Shown here: one piece after another, positions 35,401-40,815 of the stretch | Numbering within the stretch: position 1 is the first letter of the stretch | Layout: the number at the start of each line of letters is the position of its first letter | NCBI GenBank assembly: GCA_943736015.1 | Contig: OX031061.1 | Span: 12,781,290 to 12,845,289, forward strand | DNA from: Tridacna crocea | Taxonomy: Eukaryota; Mollusca; Bivalvia; Cardiida; Cardiidae | DNA length: 64,000 nucleotides | Direction: 5' to 3' | The notes under the pieces: generated by a model | Databases searched by the model: none | Told to the model about the DNA's origin: nothing | What the model saw: the letters and a program-made list of their open reading frames with translations, nothing else | Program-made: the position numbers and the translations under genes

Positions 35401-38400
35401 TGGTGAACCTTGCAACCTTTTGATCATTCGTTGCCTCCTTCTCTGCTCCGATTTTAACTTCCTTGAAAGTTCTCTATTGGATTTCTTTAGTGCCGCAATT
35501 GTTTGTTTAGCGGACTTTAATTCTTTTAAGAATCTCTTTCGAGGTCCCTCTGACCTTCGTGGAAACTGTAATGCCACAACCATATTCTGTGTGACTTCTG
35601 TATTTTCATGCACACTTTCGTAACCACTTGTGTCCATGGCTTGTTCTTGACCTGTGGCATTATTTGCTGTTTGCATTGACTTCTTTCTTCTATATCTATT
35701 CACAGCTTCACGCACTTTGCGTCTTCTTTCAGTTTGTTCCGATTGTGACAACATGCTCGATGGTACATAGTTCTTTCTCCTTCTTTCTCTCTCTTTTCTT
35801 AAATATCCTTCATTGTCTTTCTCTTTCAAACGTTTTCTATAATCGCGACATATCTCCGCTCTAGACTTGACCATTTTGTTCTGAAATTTAAAGACAAATT
35901 GTCGTAGTTATATTGTGTAATGTTCGAGACAAATTATTGTATTGTTCGAGACCAACATTTATCATGTACAACTGGATCTGTCTCTATAAATTTGTCATAT
36001 TCTATTAGACTGGATAAATAAGGTTACAATTTTAGAACGGTTGTATTCGGTCCGACAGAGTGGTAAAGCTGAAACACAAATTTATGGAGCCGTTTGAAAA
36101 GGTCATGTATTAGGAATCTATTCATTAATTATAGCGTCGTTTACGTTTGTATTTGTACAAATATCTATGATGACAATATAATACATGAACCAGTTGACAA
36201 AAATTTTAAGAAAACATTGCTATCAACTACGAGCATACCTATCTGCAAGCTAACATTTCCTTTAACATAAACCTGTAATGTTCGCTACCAAATGTAGCGT
36301 ACATTACGCGTTCATATTAAAGTATCAAAATGCTTGTAATTCTCGATATTTTTGCACAGATAACACTGAAAAAAAGACTGGCTTTTATAAATAAAAAAAT
36401 GTTCTGTATTTGATAAAAGAAAGTTCTAAGTATTTTCAATGCAAAATTCACTTACCGAGTAAAATGTTGTTGTCTCTCTGAAGTCACAAAAAATGGCGGA
36501 ATTCAAATAACAGGAAAGATGAGACAAGTATGACGTCAAATTCCTTTTGTATGATAGGAAAATTACGTCATCTGTTAGCTGTGGCGTTTAAAAAGTCACG
36601 CTTTTTAAATTTTGTATCGAACTTTACGATCGCGTACATTACAAAAACGAGTATTTAGCGCAATCAATGTCACCAACTTGTTTCTAAGAGTTAAATAAGC
36701 TGTGTCAATTCTTTATCCTGGTCTAATTGAAGTTATAGAACCGAAAAAAGTCTTACCACACCAAAGGAACTAGGAAAAAATTAAGTAGCGAACGTTACAC
36801 CGTTTTTCTGTGGAGATGACCATGTCAAACTATTAACGCGCGCACATGAGACTGGTCCATTTTTTTACGAAAAATTGGAATAATTCATAATGTCTACAAA
36901 GTCAATGTCTTTAGAAGGATAATATGATGTTTATAACCAGACAATTTTTGAAGTTATGAGTACTGAAATCTTGGTATCGTACATTATTTTGATACTTTGA
37001 TTTTTGGCGACATCACACTTTCCTTAAATAATTGTAGAATTCGATCAATATGTCACCGAGCGTATCCGATTAAGATAAGGGACATATATGGCTTTCTGGA
37101 AAAACAATCGGTTTCAGTAAAAAGTCAAGTATGCTGAAGAATTATGACCGTAAAACCCGTAATTAAAAAAAGCGACAGTCTCGAACGTTACAAAATGCAC
37201 ATTTTAGCGATCACCACATTGCCAAAAATCCATCGATGGTGGTTCTTTATGTAATTATGTATTAGGCGGATGTAGGTCTATCGTTCGACATCTTAATGAA
37301 TCATGACATGCCCACATTAGACACGGGCGAATGTGGCGACATGAAAATCCCAAATCTCCTGAGAATGAGTGTAGATATTCTTGACTTTTACTGAAATGTT
37401 AATTTTTAAATATGTCTTCCATTTTCATCAGACCACGCAACATAAGCTGGCAGAGCTGAAGACAGAGATTTGTGTGAGTAGAGCTTTTATTGACCAATGT
37501 TTGGCAATACATAAGGAGAAAGGATTGGACACAGAGCTGGCGTCCATGTCAAAGTATTGGTAAGGTCTGACTTTTTATTAGATGTTTGAATCTCAGCACA
37601 GTCATTCTTAACCCTTTACTAAACAACAAAATTTTGGACTGATCCAAATGGAAAGCACTTGCTCATGACATGATAAGCGTACCTCAAAAATTGAAATTTG
37701 TTTCCAGCAGGGTAGAAAACATTTTTGGAAAAGGAGAAAATGCTGGTTACCAGCATTTTCTCTTTTTCCCACAATGTTTTCAAAAGGCTTCTATCTCAGG
37801 GTCGTAAAAACCAGAGATTGTTTGGGAAAGAGCTAATGAGAATCAATGTCACAGAAACACCTCTTTTTTTAACGTTTACCTAACAATCAAGTGTTGCATG
37901 ACACTGATGATAAAGGGTCATAAAACATTCAAGAAAAAGGAGAGGATGCTGGTTACTCATACAAGCATTTTCTTCTTTATCCACAACATTTTTTACCCTA
38001 TCAAAGACACATCCCATCATTTGAGCTAAATTTGAGTTCTTGTCTCCAGATCCATTCAGTATGAACAAGCCTACAGTTTTTTGTCTGTGCAGCCACTCGT
38101 GAAAATATTAACAATGATGTTCACTGTACCACTCATGAAAATATTACCTATGATGTTCACTGCCACTCGTGAAAATATTATGTATGATGTTCACTGTGCC
38201 TCTCATGAAAATATTACCTATAATGTTCACTGTGCCACTCGTGAAAATATTACCTATGATGTTCAATGTTCCACTCGTGAAAATATTACGAATGATGTTC
38301 ACTTGATGAAATAAATTTCAACCTTTAACCTTTTACAGCACAATTCCGACTTTTAACAACCCTGAGAAAGAAGTGTTCTGAAAACATTGTGGGAAAAGGA

Positions 38401-39121
38401 GAAAATGCTGGTTATCAGCATTTTCTCCTTTTCGCAAAATGTTTTCTACCCTTCCAAAACCAAATTTCAATTTTTCAGTCACATTTATTTTGTCATCTGC
38501 AAATGCTTTCAATTTGGACCAGTCTAAAATTTTCTCATGTGGTAAAGAGATTCCTGAAAAAAAAAAAAATTCTATTTATTGCATGCTTTTATCGCTTTCT
38601 GGGAGGAAGTTTATATCAAAATGTAGTACAGTTCTTTTCAGTTACTCCCCAATGACCCCTCTGCAACACATTAGAATATTACGTGAAGCATGAGAAATGT
38701 AAGGTAAACTATGTCATATTTCCATCTAGTTGTGAGTCACGCACATTTTACATAGGTAACTAGAATATAAAATCAGTATTTTCACTGATCGTAACCATAA
38801 AATATGGAAAAATATCATCTTTATATCAAAATGAAGTCTTTTGAAATTTCCTGTTGCAAATTTACTTCAGGTGAAAATTAGATAGAAAAAATGTTCAGCT
38901 ATTACTTATTGATGGTAGAAAGAGGGCATTGTTGTCTTTTTTTCAGGTGTTCCGATCTTCAGAACAGAGTGGCCACACAGTGTTTACAGATGTTTGGTGG
39001 GTGGGGCTACATGTGGGAGTATCCTATTGCCCGTGCCTTTGTAGATTCCCGTGTACAGACCATATATGGTGGATCCAATGAAATTATGAAAGAACTTATT
39101 GCTAGAAAAGTTGTCAGTTAA
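17414..39121 (+). CDS. ACADL: Mitochondrial long-chain acyl-CoA dehydrogenase, nine exons, frame broken in exon 6
   Basis: ACADL is an FAD flavoprotein of the mitochondrial matrix. It makes the trans-2 double bond in the first step of fatty-acid beta-oxidation and passes electrons to ETF. Exons are 17414-17478, 18845-18988, 19649-19679, 22885-22991, 26000-26164, 28701-28918, 30577-30792, 37432-37559 and 38947-39121. All introns are GT/AG and phases agree. The first 22 residues are basic and lack acids, as a mitochondrial presequence should. The first family signature AMTEPQAGSD spans exons 5/6, the catalytic glutamate lies in ASCEWMFEE (exon 7), and the second signature QMFGGWGYMWEY is in exon 9. 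Frame-corrected length would be 420 residues, near the usual 430. As written, exon 6 lacks about 14 nt and reads into TGA at 28876, giving only 229 residues. Introns are swollen by repeats; intron 7 holds a DNA transposon. Confidence 0.93.
17838..18025 (+). mobile_element. TTAA MITE, subfamily A, left end lost
   Basis: It begins within the left arm at GAAAGCATTTGCAGACGAC. The core and the right end GTGGTAATGGGTTAA are intact. Confidence 0.75.
18368..18595 (-). mobile_element. TTAA MITE, subfamily A
   Basis: TTAACCCATTACCAAACAATCC to GGTAATGAGTATAA. The core is a variant, AATTCTGGTAACAAGAATT, with compensating changes that keep it palindromic. Confidence 0.75.
18845..18988 (+). CDS. ACADL: ACADL exon 2
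   Basis: The acceptor is AAATGCAG and the donor GTACGT. It encodes the start of the mature enzyme, with RQIFSEEHDIFRQTCRRFFQ matching the first helices of the N-terminal acyl-CoA dehydrogenase domain. 144 nt, phase 2 in and out. Confidence 0.92.
19003..19095 (-). mobile_element. TTAA MITE fragment, subfamily A
   Basis: TTAACTCTTTATTACACAATCC, CCGTGAAAGAAAAAACC and TTTTGAAAACATTGG. It breaks off before the palindrome centre and starts 14 bp past the exon 2 donor. Confidence 0.65.
19649..19679 (+). CDS. ACADL: ACADL exon 3
   Basis: A 31-nt micro-exon between TTTGTTTCAG and GTAAGT, encoding WEKDGQVSRE. This matches the family sequence after the HHS motif. It enters after 2 nt and leaves in phase 0. 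Confidence 0.9.
19751..19970. mobile_element. Foldback MITE with GGGGCATTC arms, right end worn
   Basis: It shares GAAAAGGGGCATTCAGACAT and the inner ATTAGATTTTGTGCTACAGT with the copy at 2991. The right arm stops after ACGCAAAT. Confidence 0.65.
20393..22114. mobile_element. AGCTCACCTGA-type molluscan element, nested
   Basis: It is bounded by TTTTAGCTCACCTGAGC on the left and, inverted, CTCACCTGAATTT on the right. The segment GTCCGTCGTCCGTCGTGCGTC followed by a block on over-cautious wording such as CTCCTCCTAAACCACTGGG is common to this element in many molluscs, from general recollection. The body is mostly a 166-bp tandem array. Confidence 0.7.
20641..22020. repeat. 166-bp tandem array, about 8 units
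   Basis: The marker TCTTCTYCTCTGAAAC starts at 20641, 20807, 20973, 21139, 21305, 21471, 21635, 21801 and 21966, a spacing of 164-166 bp. Each unit carries TTCCTTGGGTGACCCTTTTC and GAATGGGGGCTACTTGCACT. The outer units at the right are the most diverged. Confidence 0.92.
22180..22325 (+). repeat. tRNA-derived SINE
   Basis: A-box TTTAGCTCAGTGGTTACGG and B-box GGGTTCGAATCCCGCC are separated by an insert containing AACAAGGATATTTGTATTTG. Inverted relatives lie at 29160-29290 and 29456-29580. Confidence 0.6.
22350..22579 (+). mobile_element. TTAA MITE, subfamily C, full length
   Basis: TTAACCCTTTACTCCATAG to GGGGTAAAGGGTTAA. The core GGTGAAATTGCTCGTGACG sits in a palindrome that ends with TTGTGGC rather than TTGTGGG. 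It shares its last TTAA with the next element. Confidence 0.85.
22576..22806 (+). mobile_element. TTAA MITE, subfamily A, full length
   Basis: It begins at the TTAA that ends the subfamily C copy (22576-22579) and runs to GTGGTAATGGGTTAA. Confidence 0.85.
22885..22991 (+). CDS. ACADL: ACADL exon 4
   Basis: The acceptor is GATTTCAG and the donor GTAAGT. It encodes VWEKAGEQGLLGVN and the HGGIGAD loop, part of the N-terminal helical domain. 107 nt, phase 0 in and 2 out. Confidence 0.93.
23033..23262 (-). mobile_element. TTAA MITE, subfamily A
   Basis: The left terminus is changed to TAAACCCTTGACCACACA; the right is GTAAAGAGTTAA. It starts 41 bp after the exon 4 donor. Confidence 0.75.
23426..23577 (-). 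mobile_element. TTAA MITE half, subfamily A
   Basis: It starts at the palindrome centre (GGTAACCAGCATTTTC) and runs to GGTGAAGAGTTAA. The left half is missing. Confidence 0.7.
23641..23870 (-). mobile_element. TTAA MITE, subfamily C, full length
   Basis: TTAACTCTTTACCCTATAAGG to ATGGAGTAAAGGGTTAA, with core TTGCTTGTGACGAGCAA. Confidence 0.85.
23997..24115 (+). mobile_element. TTAA MITE left-arm fragment, subfamily A
   Basis: GTTGACTCATTACCACACATC, ATTTTAGACCTATC and TTGAAAGCATTT are kept. It stops before the palindrome. Confidence 0.55.
24116..25212. other. ACADL intron 4, part without known elements
   Basis: It contains a small repeat of GACGCACAAAA / GTGCGTCCC words (24125-24205). Near 25100-25212 is a stretch with ATCGATT/CGACTATAGTCGATCAT palindromes ending GGCCCACCACTAG, which could be the end of a hAT-like repeat. 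No coding signal. Confidence 0.4.
25213..25364 (+). mobile_element. TTAA MITE, short degraded copy
   Basis: It keeps GTAGAAAATGAGAAACTTCTTGTTCC and TTTTCAAAAGACAAG, which are B-like, and ends at GAAATGGTTAA. Confidence 0.5.
25630..25853 (+). mobile_element. TTAA MITE, subfamily A, worn ends
   Basis: The left arm GGACTAGTCCCAAGTCGAAAGC and the palindrome centred near 25767 (GCTGGATACCAGC) are clear. The right end is GTAAAAGGGTAAGG. Confidence 0.7.
26000..26164 (+). CDS. ACADL: ACADL exon 5
   Basis: The acceptor is TTATTTCAG and the donor GTAAGT. It encodes NCTGPGFALHSDIVMPYI, MTAGKCIGAIAMTEPQAG and the first two bases of the signature serine. It carries the start of the first acyl-CoA dehydrogenase signature, which contacts FAD and substrate. 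165 nt, phase 2 in and out. Confidence 0.95.
26170..26451. mobile_element. Chimeric TTAA MITE, C left half and A right half
   Basis: It opens like an inverted subfamily C copy (CCCTTTACAGCACAAGGCATT, TAATTGACCCTAAATAAC, GAAAACATTGTGGCAAAAGG). It then switches at about 26300 to subfamily A sequence (TTTCTGACTTTGATATGG, palindrome, AGGCTTCTTTCTCAGGG) and ends GGAAAGAGTTAA. It begins 5 bp after the exon 5 donor G. Confidence 0.75.
26497..26560. repeat. Short palindrome, GATCAAGATC family
   Basis: AGTTCAAGATCAGACTGCAC and TGCATTCTGATCTTTGATC form inverted arms. Relatives are at 11047, 30005, 43240, 47068, 52035 and 57318. Confidence 0.55.
26603..26831 (-). mobile_element. TTAA MITE, subfamily A, full length
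   Basis: The left TTAA is mutated to TTAG. The palindrome carries matched changes on both sides (TGTAGGAAAAGG / CCTTTTCCTACA), suggesting gene-conversion-like or templated maintenance of symmetry. Confidence 0.8.
26966..27189 (-). mobile_element. TTAA MITE, subfamily A, worn
   Basis: CTTCACCACACAATTAC, a core at 27035-27075 and GTGGTAAAGGGATA. Neither TTAA is preserved. Confidence 0.65.
27454..27526 (-). tRNA. tRNA-like block, probably SINE or tRNA pseudogene
   Basis: On the minus strand, 73 nt fold as a cloverleaf. The acceptor stem GGCTCGG pairs with TCGAGCC, the D arm is TAGCTCAGTTGGTTAGA, and the T loop is GTTCAAATC. The anticodon stem CAGGA/TCCTG closes a 7-nt loop ACGGTAT that lacks the usual U33. 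A formal reading would be GGT (Thr), but the odd loop and the second copy argue against a working tRNA. Confidence 0.4.
27741..27813 (-). tRNA. tRNA-like block, second copy
   Basis: Same length and layout as the block 287 bp upstream. The loop is ACAGTAT, and one acceptor pair is weakened (GGTTCGG). The T arm GGGTTCGAATCCC is fully canonical. Confidence 0.4.
28153..28380 (+). mobile_element. TTAA MITE, subfamily B, full length
   Basis: TTAACCCTTTCCCAAACGAC to GGGAAAGGGTTAA, with core TTGCTCATTATGAGCAA. Confidence 0.85.
28450..28677 (+). mobile_element. TTAA MITE, subfamily A, full length
   Basis: TTAACCCTTTACCACAGGGC to GTAAAGGGTTAA. It ends 23 bp upstream of ACADL exon 6, so only the final pyrimidine-rich stretch separates them. 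Confidence 0.8.
28701..28918 (+). CDS. ACADL: ACADL exon 6, carries a frame-breaking deletion
   Basis: The acceptor is CTTCTATAG and the donor GTAAGG. Frame 1 (28702-28848) encodes DLQGIRTNAKKDGDDW, NGSKVFITNGQMADV and ends AAH. From 28853 the family sequence resumes in another frame as VENGMPGFEKGRK to IGLKAQ. Six family residues (normally GISLFL-like, 18 nt) are represented by only 4 nt (28849-28852), so about 14 nt are missing. The uncorrected frame stops at TGA 28876-28878. The exon lies in the beta-barrel middle domain. Confidence 0.9.
28919..29455 (-). other. ACADL intron 6, proximal part
   Basis: At 29160-29290 on the minus strand is a truncated SINE head (ACCACTGAGCCAAAGAGATATC reads as A-box). 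Nothing else is recognised. Confidence 0.45.
29456..29580 (-). repeat. tRNA-derived SINE, inverted copy
   Basis: Read on the minus strand it repeats the 22180 copy: TATCTCTTTAGTTCACTG, GAGGATATTTGTCC, GGATTTGAATCCTGC and ATGCATTTGTTC in the same order. Confidence 0.6.
29603..29820 (-). mobile_element. TTAA MITE, subfamily C, worn ends
   Basis: CCCCATAAGGCATTTCTG to GAGTATCTATGGTGTACAGG. The core TTGCTCGTCACGAGCAA is palindromic. Both TTAA sites are lost. Confidence 0.75.
30005..30085. repeat. Short palindrome, GATCAAGATC family
   Basis: ACAGTGTAGATCAAGATCA and TGATCTTGGATCTGCACTGT form arms of about 25 bp. It is followed by AATTAGAAGATA, as in the 26497 copy. Confidence 0.6.
30331..30560 (+). 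mobile_element. TTAA MITE, subfamily A, full length
   Basis: The left end is altered to TTACCCCTTAACC; the right end is GTAAAGGGTTAA, 16 bp before the exon 7 acceptor junction. Confidence 0.8.
30577..30792 (+). CDS. ACADL: ACADL exon 7, catalytic exon
   Basis: The acceptor is CTCTTACAG and the donor GTATTT. 216 nt, phase 0 both sides. It encodes DTSELFFQDVRLP, the GFYYLMQELPQERL helix, and ASCEWMFEETRNYVKERKAF. The glutamate of ASCE (about residue 296 if exon 6 were in frame) aligns with the catalytic base of long-chain dehydrogenase helix G. Confidence 0.95.
30905..31092. repeat. Long foldback, about 190 bp
   Basis: The centre is a strong palindrome, GGGTACTCATTAGAATCGTC against GACAATTCTAATGAGTACCC (30984-31032). 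Outer arms CTCCAGATAGAAGGAGTGAT and ATCACTTCCTCTTATCTGGAG are also inverted. Probably a MITE of an unassigned family. Confidence 0.7.
31425..31520 (+). mobile_element. TTAA MITE right half, subfamily A
   Basis: It begins at GCTGGTTACCAGCATT and runs through GGCTTCTTTCTCAGGGG to GTGGTAATGGGTTAA. Confidence 0.75.
31517..31670 (+). mobile_element. TTAA MITE, subfamily A, palindrome deleted
   Basis: It shares TTAA 31517-31520 with the previous half element. The left arm goes up to GGTTTGGGAAGG and then jumps to TTTTTCTCAGGGTCG, so the whole hairpin is gone. It is 154 bp with perfect termini. Confidence 0.8.
31740..31952 (-). mobile_element. TTAA MITE, subfamily A, right end truncated
   Basis: TTAACCCATTACCACACACATT, an intact palindrome and CATCTGCAAATGCTC are present. 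It stops after GGACCAGTCTAAA. Confidence 0.7.
32078..32081. repeat. Target-site duplication TAGA, left
   Basis: TAGA here and at 37372-37375 directly flank the inverted repeats of the 5.29-kb transposon. Confidence 0.8.
32082..32109 (+). repeat. Terminal inverted repeat, left
   Basis: 28 bp, perfectly complementary to 37344-37371. Similarity continues weakly past it (GGCAT versus CAT). Confidence 0.9.
32661..33175. promoter_or_regulatory. Left cluster of 14-bp subterminal repeats
   Basis: Copies are at 32661-32674 and 32994-33007 (both GTATCGAACATTAC) and 33163-33175 (TCTCGAACATTAC). All three face the same way. A weaker relative is GTAATGCGCGTTAC at 32281. Such motifs in other elements are transposase-binding sites. 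Confidence 0.75.
33196..33426 (-). mobile_element. TTAA MITE, subfamily A, nested in the transposon
   Basis: TTAACCCTTTACCACACAATG at the left, core GGTCGTAACCGGCAT, and a worn right end GTGGTAACCAGTTGAA. It stops about 30 bp before the transposase stop codon. Confidence 0.78.
33457..35874 (-). CDS. Transposase-like protein of the CACT-ended transposon, 805 aa
   Basis: A single uninterrupted ORF from ATG at 35874 to the stop at 33457. The N-terminus is highly basic (RDYRKRLKEKD, RKERERRRKNY), followed by a charged coiled-coil-like stretch (about residues 110-160). The middle has three blocks that could form an RNase H-fold acidic triad: HMDFAENY (D462), YWTDSPTSQYRN (D545) and FEAGHGKGPCDGLGG (E577). 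Cysteine pairs appear in NSCLCTKH and SCYCQGC. The C-terminus (about 715-790) looks like a Tudor/chromo-type fold (YVAAVYEEKWYVGKILSID, then WPRRSDKLWV). I recall similar uncharacterised proteins from other invertebrates. Transposase function is inferred from the motifs and from its place inside an intact inverted-repeat element. No frameshift or stop, so it may be recently active. Confidence 0.8.
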   Translation of the reverse strand: MVKSRAEICRDYRKRLKEKDNEGYLRKERERRRKNYVPSSMLSQSEQTERRRKVREAVNRYRRKKSMQTANNATGQEQAMDTSGYESVHENTEVTQNMVVALQFPRRSEGPRKRFLKELKSAKQTIAALKKSNRELSRKLKSEQRRRQRMIKRLQGSPKTPKSKAEIVMNEAGLSNTQKEKIRKELVFGNVLAEQLKDQGGNKNIGSIGGVHMLVAGQVMKKYRCNVALCAKVGLNKNTMSKYTALKIKEDIELRKFERKYQRKITEFLERDDNSRSDPGKADSVKSGGEIKQSRVLTDYLHNLHEKFLSEYPECKVSLATFCRARPKHIKLSAFISRNSCLCTKHQNMALIAKTLRREGIFVSANPEVFVKTIIDKDEIENSIEGMIKVPQWKRVEVEEKGKKKNVMRIQDREMTKQEFISYIVNQKCEFTEHVDRLKTQYAQIRLLKQNLPQDHAVVHMDFAENYACRNVDEIQSAYFNQTCVTLHPVVVYYTGDEQLKHSSIVLISDTLAHNAVSVAAFLDTVVFEVRRIVPDVKVIHYWTDSPTSQYRNKLIFDIVANHYSLYNCAAVWNYFEAGHGKGPCDGLGGTVKRMADTAIKTGKVMIQDADDFFAWANEKSTFVNVTFKFISEVTINEKVSQISDYSDKLRPIKGTMKLHAVKGKGNSTVVVRETSCYCQGCLSDNNCETWREEKTRKAVGLSQNTQEPLMKMSVNNYVAAVYEEKWYVGKILSIDNSDKTVEISFMERKKNLYQWPRRSDKLWVSLDKVICVIEPPSETGKSKRMYKISKDDQAKILTMFSGIH
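35917..37191. promoter_or_regulatory. Right cluster of 14-bp subterminal repeats, upstream of the transposase
   Basis: Motif variants on the minus strand are at 35917-35930, 35939-35952 and 36275-36288 (GTAATGTTCGAGAC type). On the plus strand they are at 36294-36307, 36614-36627, 36628-36642, 36785-36798, 36974-36987 and 37178-37191. Because this is also the 5' flank of the transposase gene, binding here could both position the ends and repress the promoter. No clear TATA box was identified. Confidence 0.7.
37344..37371 (-). repeat. Terminal inverted repeat, right
   Basis: Perfect inverse of 32082-32109; TAGA follows at 37372. Confidence 0.9.
37432..37559 (+). CDS. ACADL: ACADL exon 8
   Basis: The acceptor is TTTTCATCAG and the donor GTAAGG. 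128 nt, phase 0 in and 2 out. It encodes QHKLAELKTEICVSRAFID and LASMSKYW, part of the C-terminal helical domain involved in subunit and flavin contacts. Confidence 0.94.
37608..37836 (+). mobile_element. TTAA MITE, subfamily A, full length
   Basis: TTAACCCTTTACTAAACAAC to GGGAAAGAGCTAA; core GCTGGTTACCAGC. It starts 48 bp after the exon 8 donor. Confidence 0.8.
37867..38070 (-). mobile_element. TTAA MITE, degraded
   Basis: TTTAACGTTTACCTAACAATC, GGAGAGGATGCTGGTTACTC and a worn right arm. The palindrome has an extra insertion at its centre (TCATAC). Confidence 0.55.
38093..38308. repeat. 36-bp tandem repeat, about six units
   Basis: The unit CACTCGTGAAAATATTACCT plus ATGATGTTCACTGTGC repeats with few changes, lying in ACADL intron 8. 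Confidence 0.85.
38325..38552 (-). mobile_element. TTAA MITE, subfamily A
   Basis: TTAACCTTTTACAGCACAATTCC to GTGGTAAAGAGATT. The core has one half ending CCTTTTCGCAAAATG. Confidence 0.72.
38947..39121 (+). CDS. ACADL: ACADL exon 9, C-terminus
   Basis: The acceptor is TTTTTTTCAG. It encodes SDLQNRVATQ, then QMFGGWGYMWEYPIARAFVD, which fits the second acyl-CoA dehydrogenase signature at every fixed position, and VQTIYGGSNEIMKELIAR. Stop TAA at 39119-39121. I saw no clear AATAAA just downstream. Confidence 0.95.
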
Positions 39122-39529
39122 CATTTTACATTGAGAACAGAAAATTATTGCTTTTCAACAAAGCTTTTGAAAAAAAACATTTTTAGGGAGAAGAAATGGT
39201 TTGTTGCAAGTACCTGATATTTTTCCATGTTTTTTTTCTCAATATTATTTAATGCCTTGTGCTAGAATGTATCAGTCAAAGCCATGATTTGCCTGAGAAC
39301 CTAGAATCAGAACTTTCAACAATTTTTTCTTCTCTTCCACACACAAATTTCATGTTTTTAGCAACATTTACTTTGTTATCTGCGAAACTTTCAACTTGGT
39401 TTAAACATATTTATTTTACATCGATTGAGAAACAAGTTCTTACAACTTATACTAATCTCTCTCGATTCTGCTTCCTGGGAACTACACAAGTACTTGCGCC
39501 AAATGTGTGGGCCTATGAAAAATCCCAAA

Positions 39530-39612
39530 GTTGACACCTGCTCTCGGGTATTGAACTCAGGACCATTAGGTTATGAGGCCAACACTCTACCTCACGACCA
39601 CGGACACCACGG
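39530..39612 (-). repeat. tRNA-derived SINE head, degraded
   Basis: On the minus strand, TGGTCGTGAGGTAGAGTG (A-box-like) is followed by GAGTTCAATACCCGAGAGC (B-box-like). Confidence 0.5.
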
Positions 39613-39885
39613 AAACTTTCAACTTGGACAAGACCAAAATTATTTTCTAGAGTTAATCTACTGTCCGCACTAGTAACTTAATTTGTGTCTGGCCCTTCAA
39701 AGGGCTAAATAAGGGACAGAGAATTTTAAAAAAGCGTTTTAGTCCATCCCCTCTGTTTAACATCTGCATAAGCAGAAGAACAGTGATGTTTAGTAGTGCT
39801 AAGAAAGTGCAGTTTTGTGTTTTTTATCTAATATTTTTCAAACAGCTTTTTATTTTTTTTTTTTATCAACTGTTTTTCCTTCATT

Positions 39886-40078
39886 TTAACCCATTACCAC
39901 ACAATCCCTACTAAAAAAGAAGCCTGTTGAAAACATTGTGAGAAAAGGAGAAAATACTGTTAAACATTTCTTACCTTCTTTTAAAACAGATTTAATTCTT
40001 TAGTGATATTCACTTTGTCGCCTGTAAACACTTTCAATTTGGACCGGTCTATGATTTTGTTGCTTGGTAAAGGGTTAA
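39886..40078 (-). mobile_element. TTAA MITE, subfamily A, palindrome mostly lost
   Basis: TTAACCCATTACCACACAATCCC to GGTAAAGGGTTAA. After GAGAAAATACTG the right half of the core is replaced by unrelated sequence. Confidence 0.7.
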
Positions 40079-40815
40079 GCTTGGTAATTATTGGAGAAAC
40101 TTTGACCCCATCAGATCACACCGATCATTTCTTTTAACAAATGAGCAGTTATTCGTGCATCACTTATATGGAATAGCAAAGTGAGACTTAACCTATTATT
40201 TTTAACATGGGAAATAATATCCTGGAAATCTGTGTAACAATAAGCCCATTATTGTGATACCAAATGCAAAAAAATGTTCATCTGTTCATACACAATAATA
40301 CAGATAGGCAGATGTTGGATGAGGTGGAGCAAAGCATCACCTAAGTATATTGCAGCAAGTATTTTCTTTTTTAAATATAACATGTACTTTCCTACATGTG
40401 TTTTATAGAAAGAGAGAACAACCTGATTGATTGATTACTTGTATTGCCTTTAATGCCATTTTCAACGTTATTTCAGTTATGTAGCTATGTTCAGTTATGT
40501 TTTTGAGAAAATCTGAATTCATTCACAGGCTTTTTGTCCATGTATTGGCAACTGCATGTGGTTCTCTCTGGTTCTAAGTCTTGGAGATTTCCATAGGGAA
40601 TAGTATTTTTTTGTTGGTACATTATGTAAAAGCAAGGACCAAAGATTTGACTGTAATTTTTGTGTAGTCAGTATAATTAGGGCAGAAACTGTGATATTGC
40701 ATAAAAGCATAAGGTTGACAAAGTCCCAGTATTTTAATTAAGCACTCAATTGGACAAAAAAAAACAAACTTTTCCATTCTTGTCAATATTTGTAGGCAAT
40801 AAATGAGTATTCCAT

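Larger units (their letters stand above)
32082..37371 (-). mobile_element. Complete 5.29-kb DNA transposon with CACT termini
   Basis: The ends are a 28-bp perfect inverted repeat, 32082-32109 and 37344-37371, beginning CACTCATTCTCAGGAGATTT. TAGA is duplicated outside both. The only long gene is the antisense 805-codon ORF. About 12 copies of a 14-bp motif related to GTATCGAACATTAC lie between each end and the ORF. CACT-type ends, a short TSD and subterminal repeats are known hallmarks of the CACTA/Mirage/Chapaev group; assignment there is inference. It lies in ACADL intron 7 and ends 60 bp before exon 8. It carries a younger TTAA MITE at 33196. Confidence 0.88.

Noticed and set aside
33971-35864. 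Plus-strand ORFs of 60-131 codons between 33.9 and 35.9 kb
   Set aside because: They are antisense shadows of the 805-codon transposase-like gene.
32082-37371. Assignment of the CACT-ended element to piggyBac or hAT
   Set aside because: The target duplication is TAGA rather than TTAA or 8 bp, and the ends begin CACT with many subterminal repeats.
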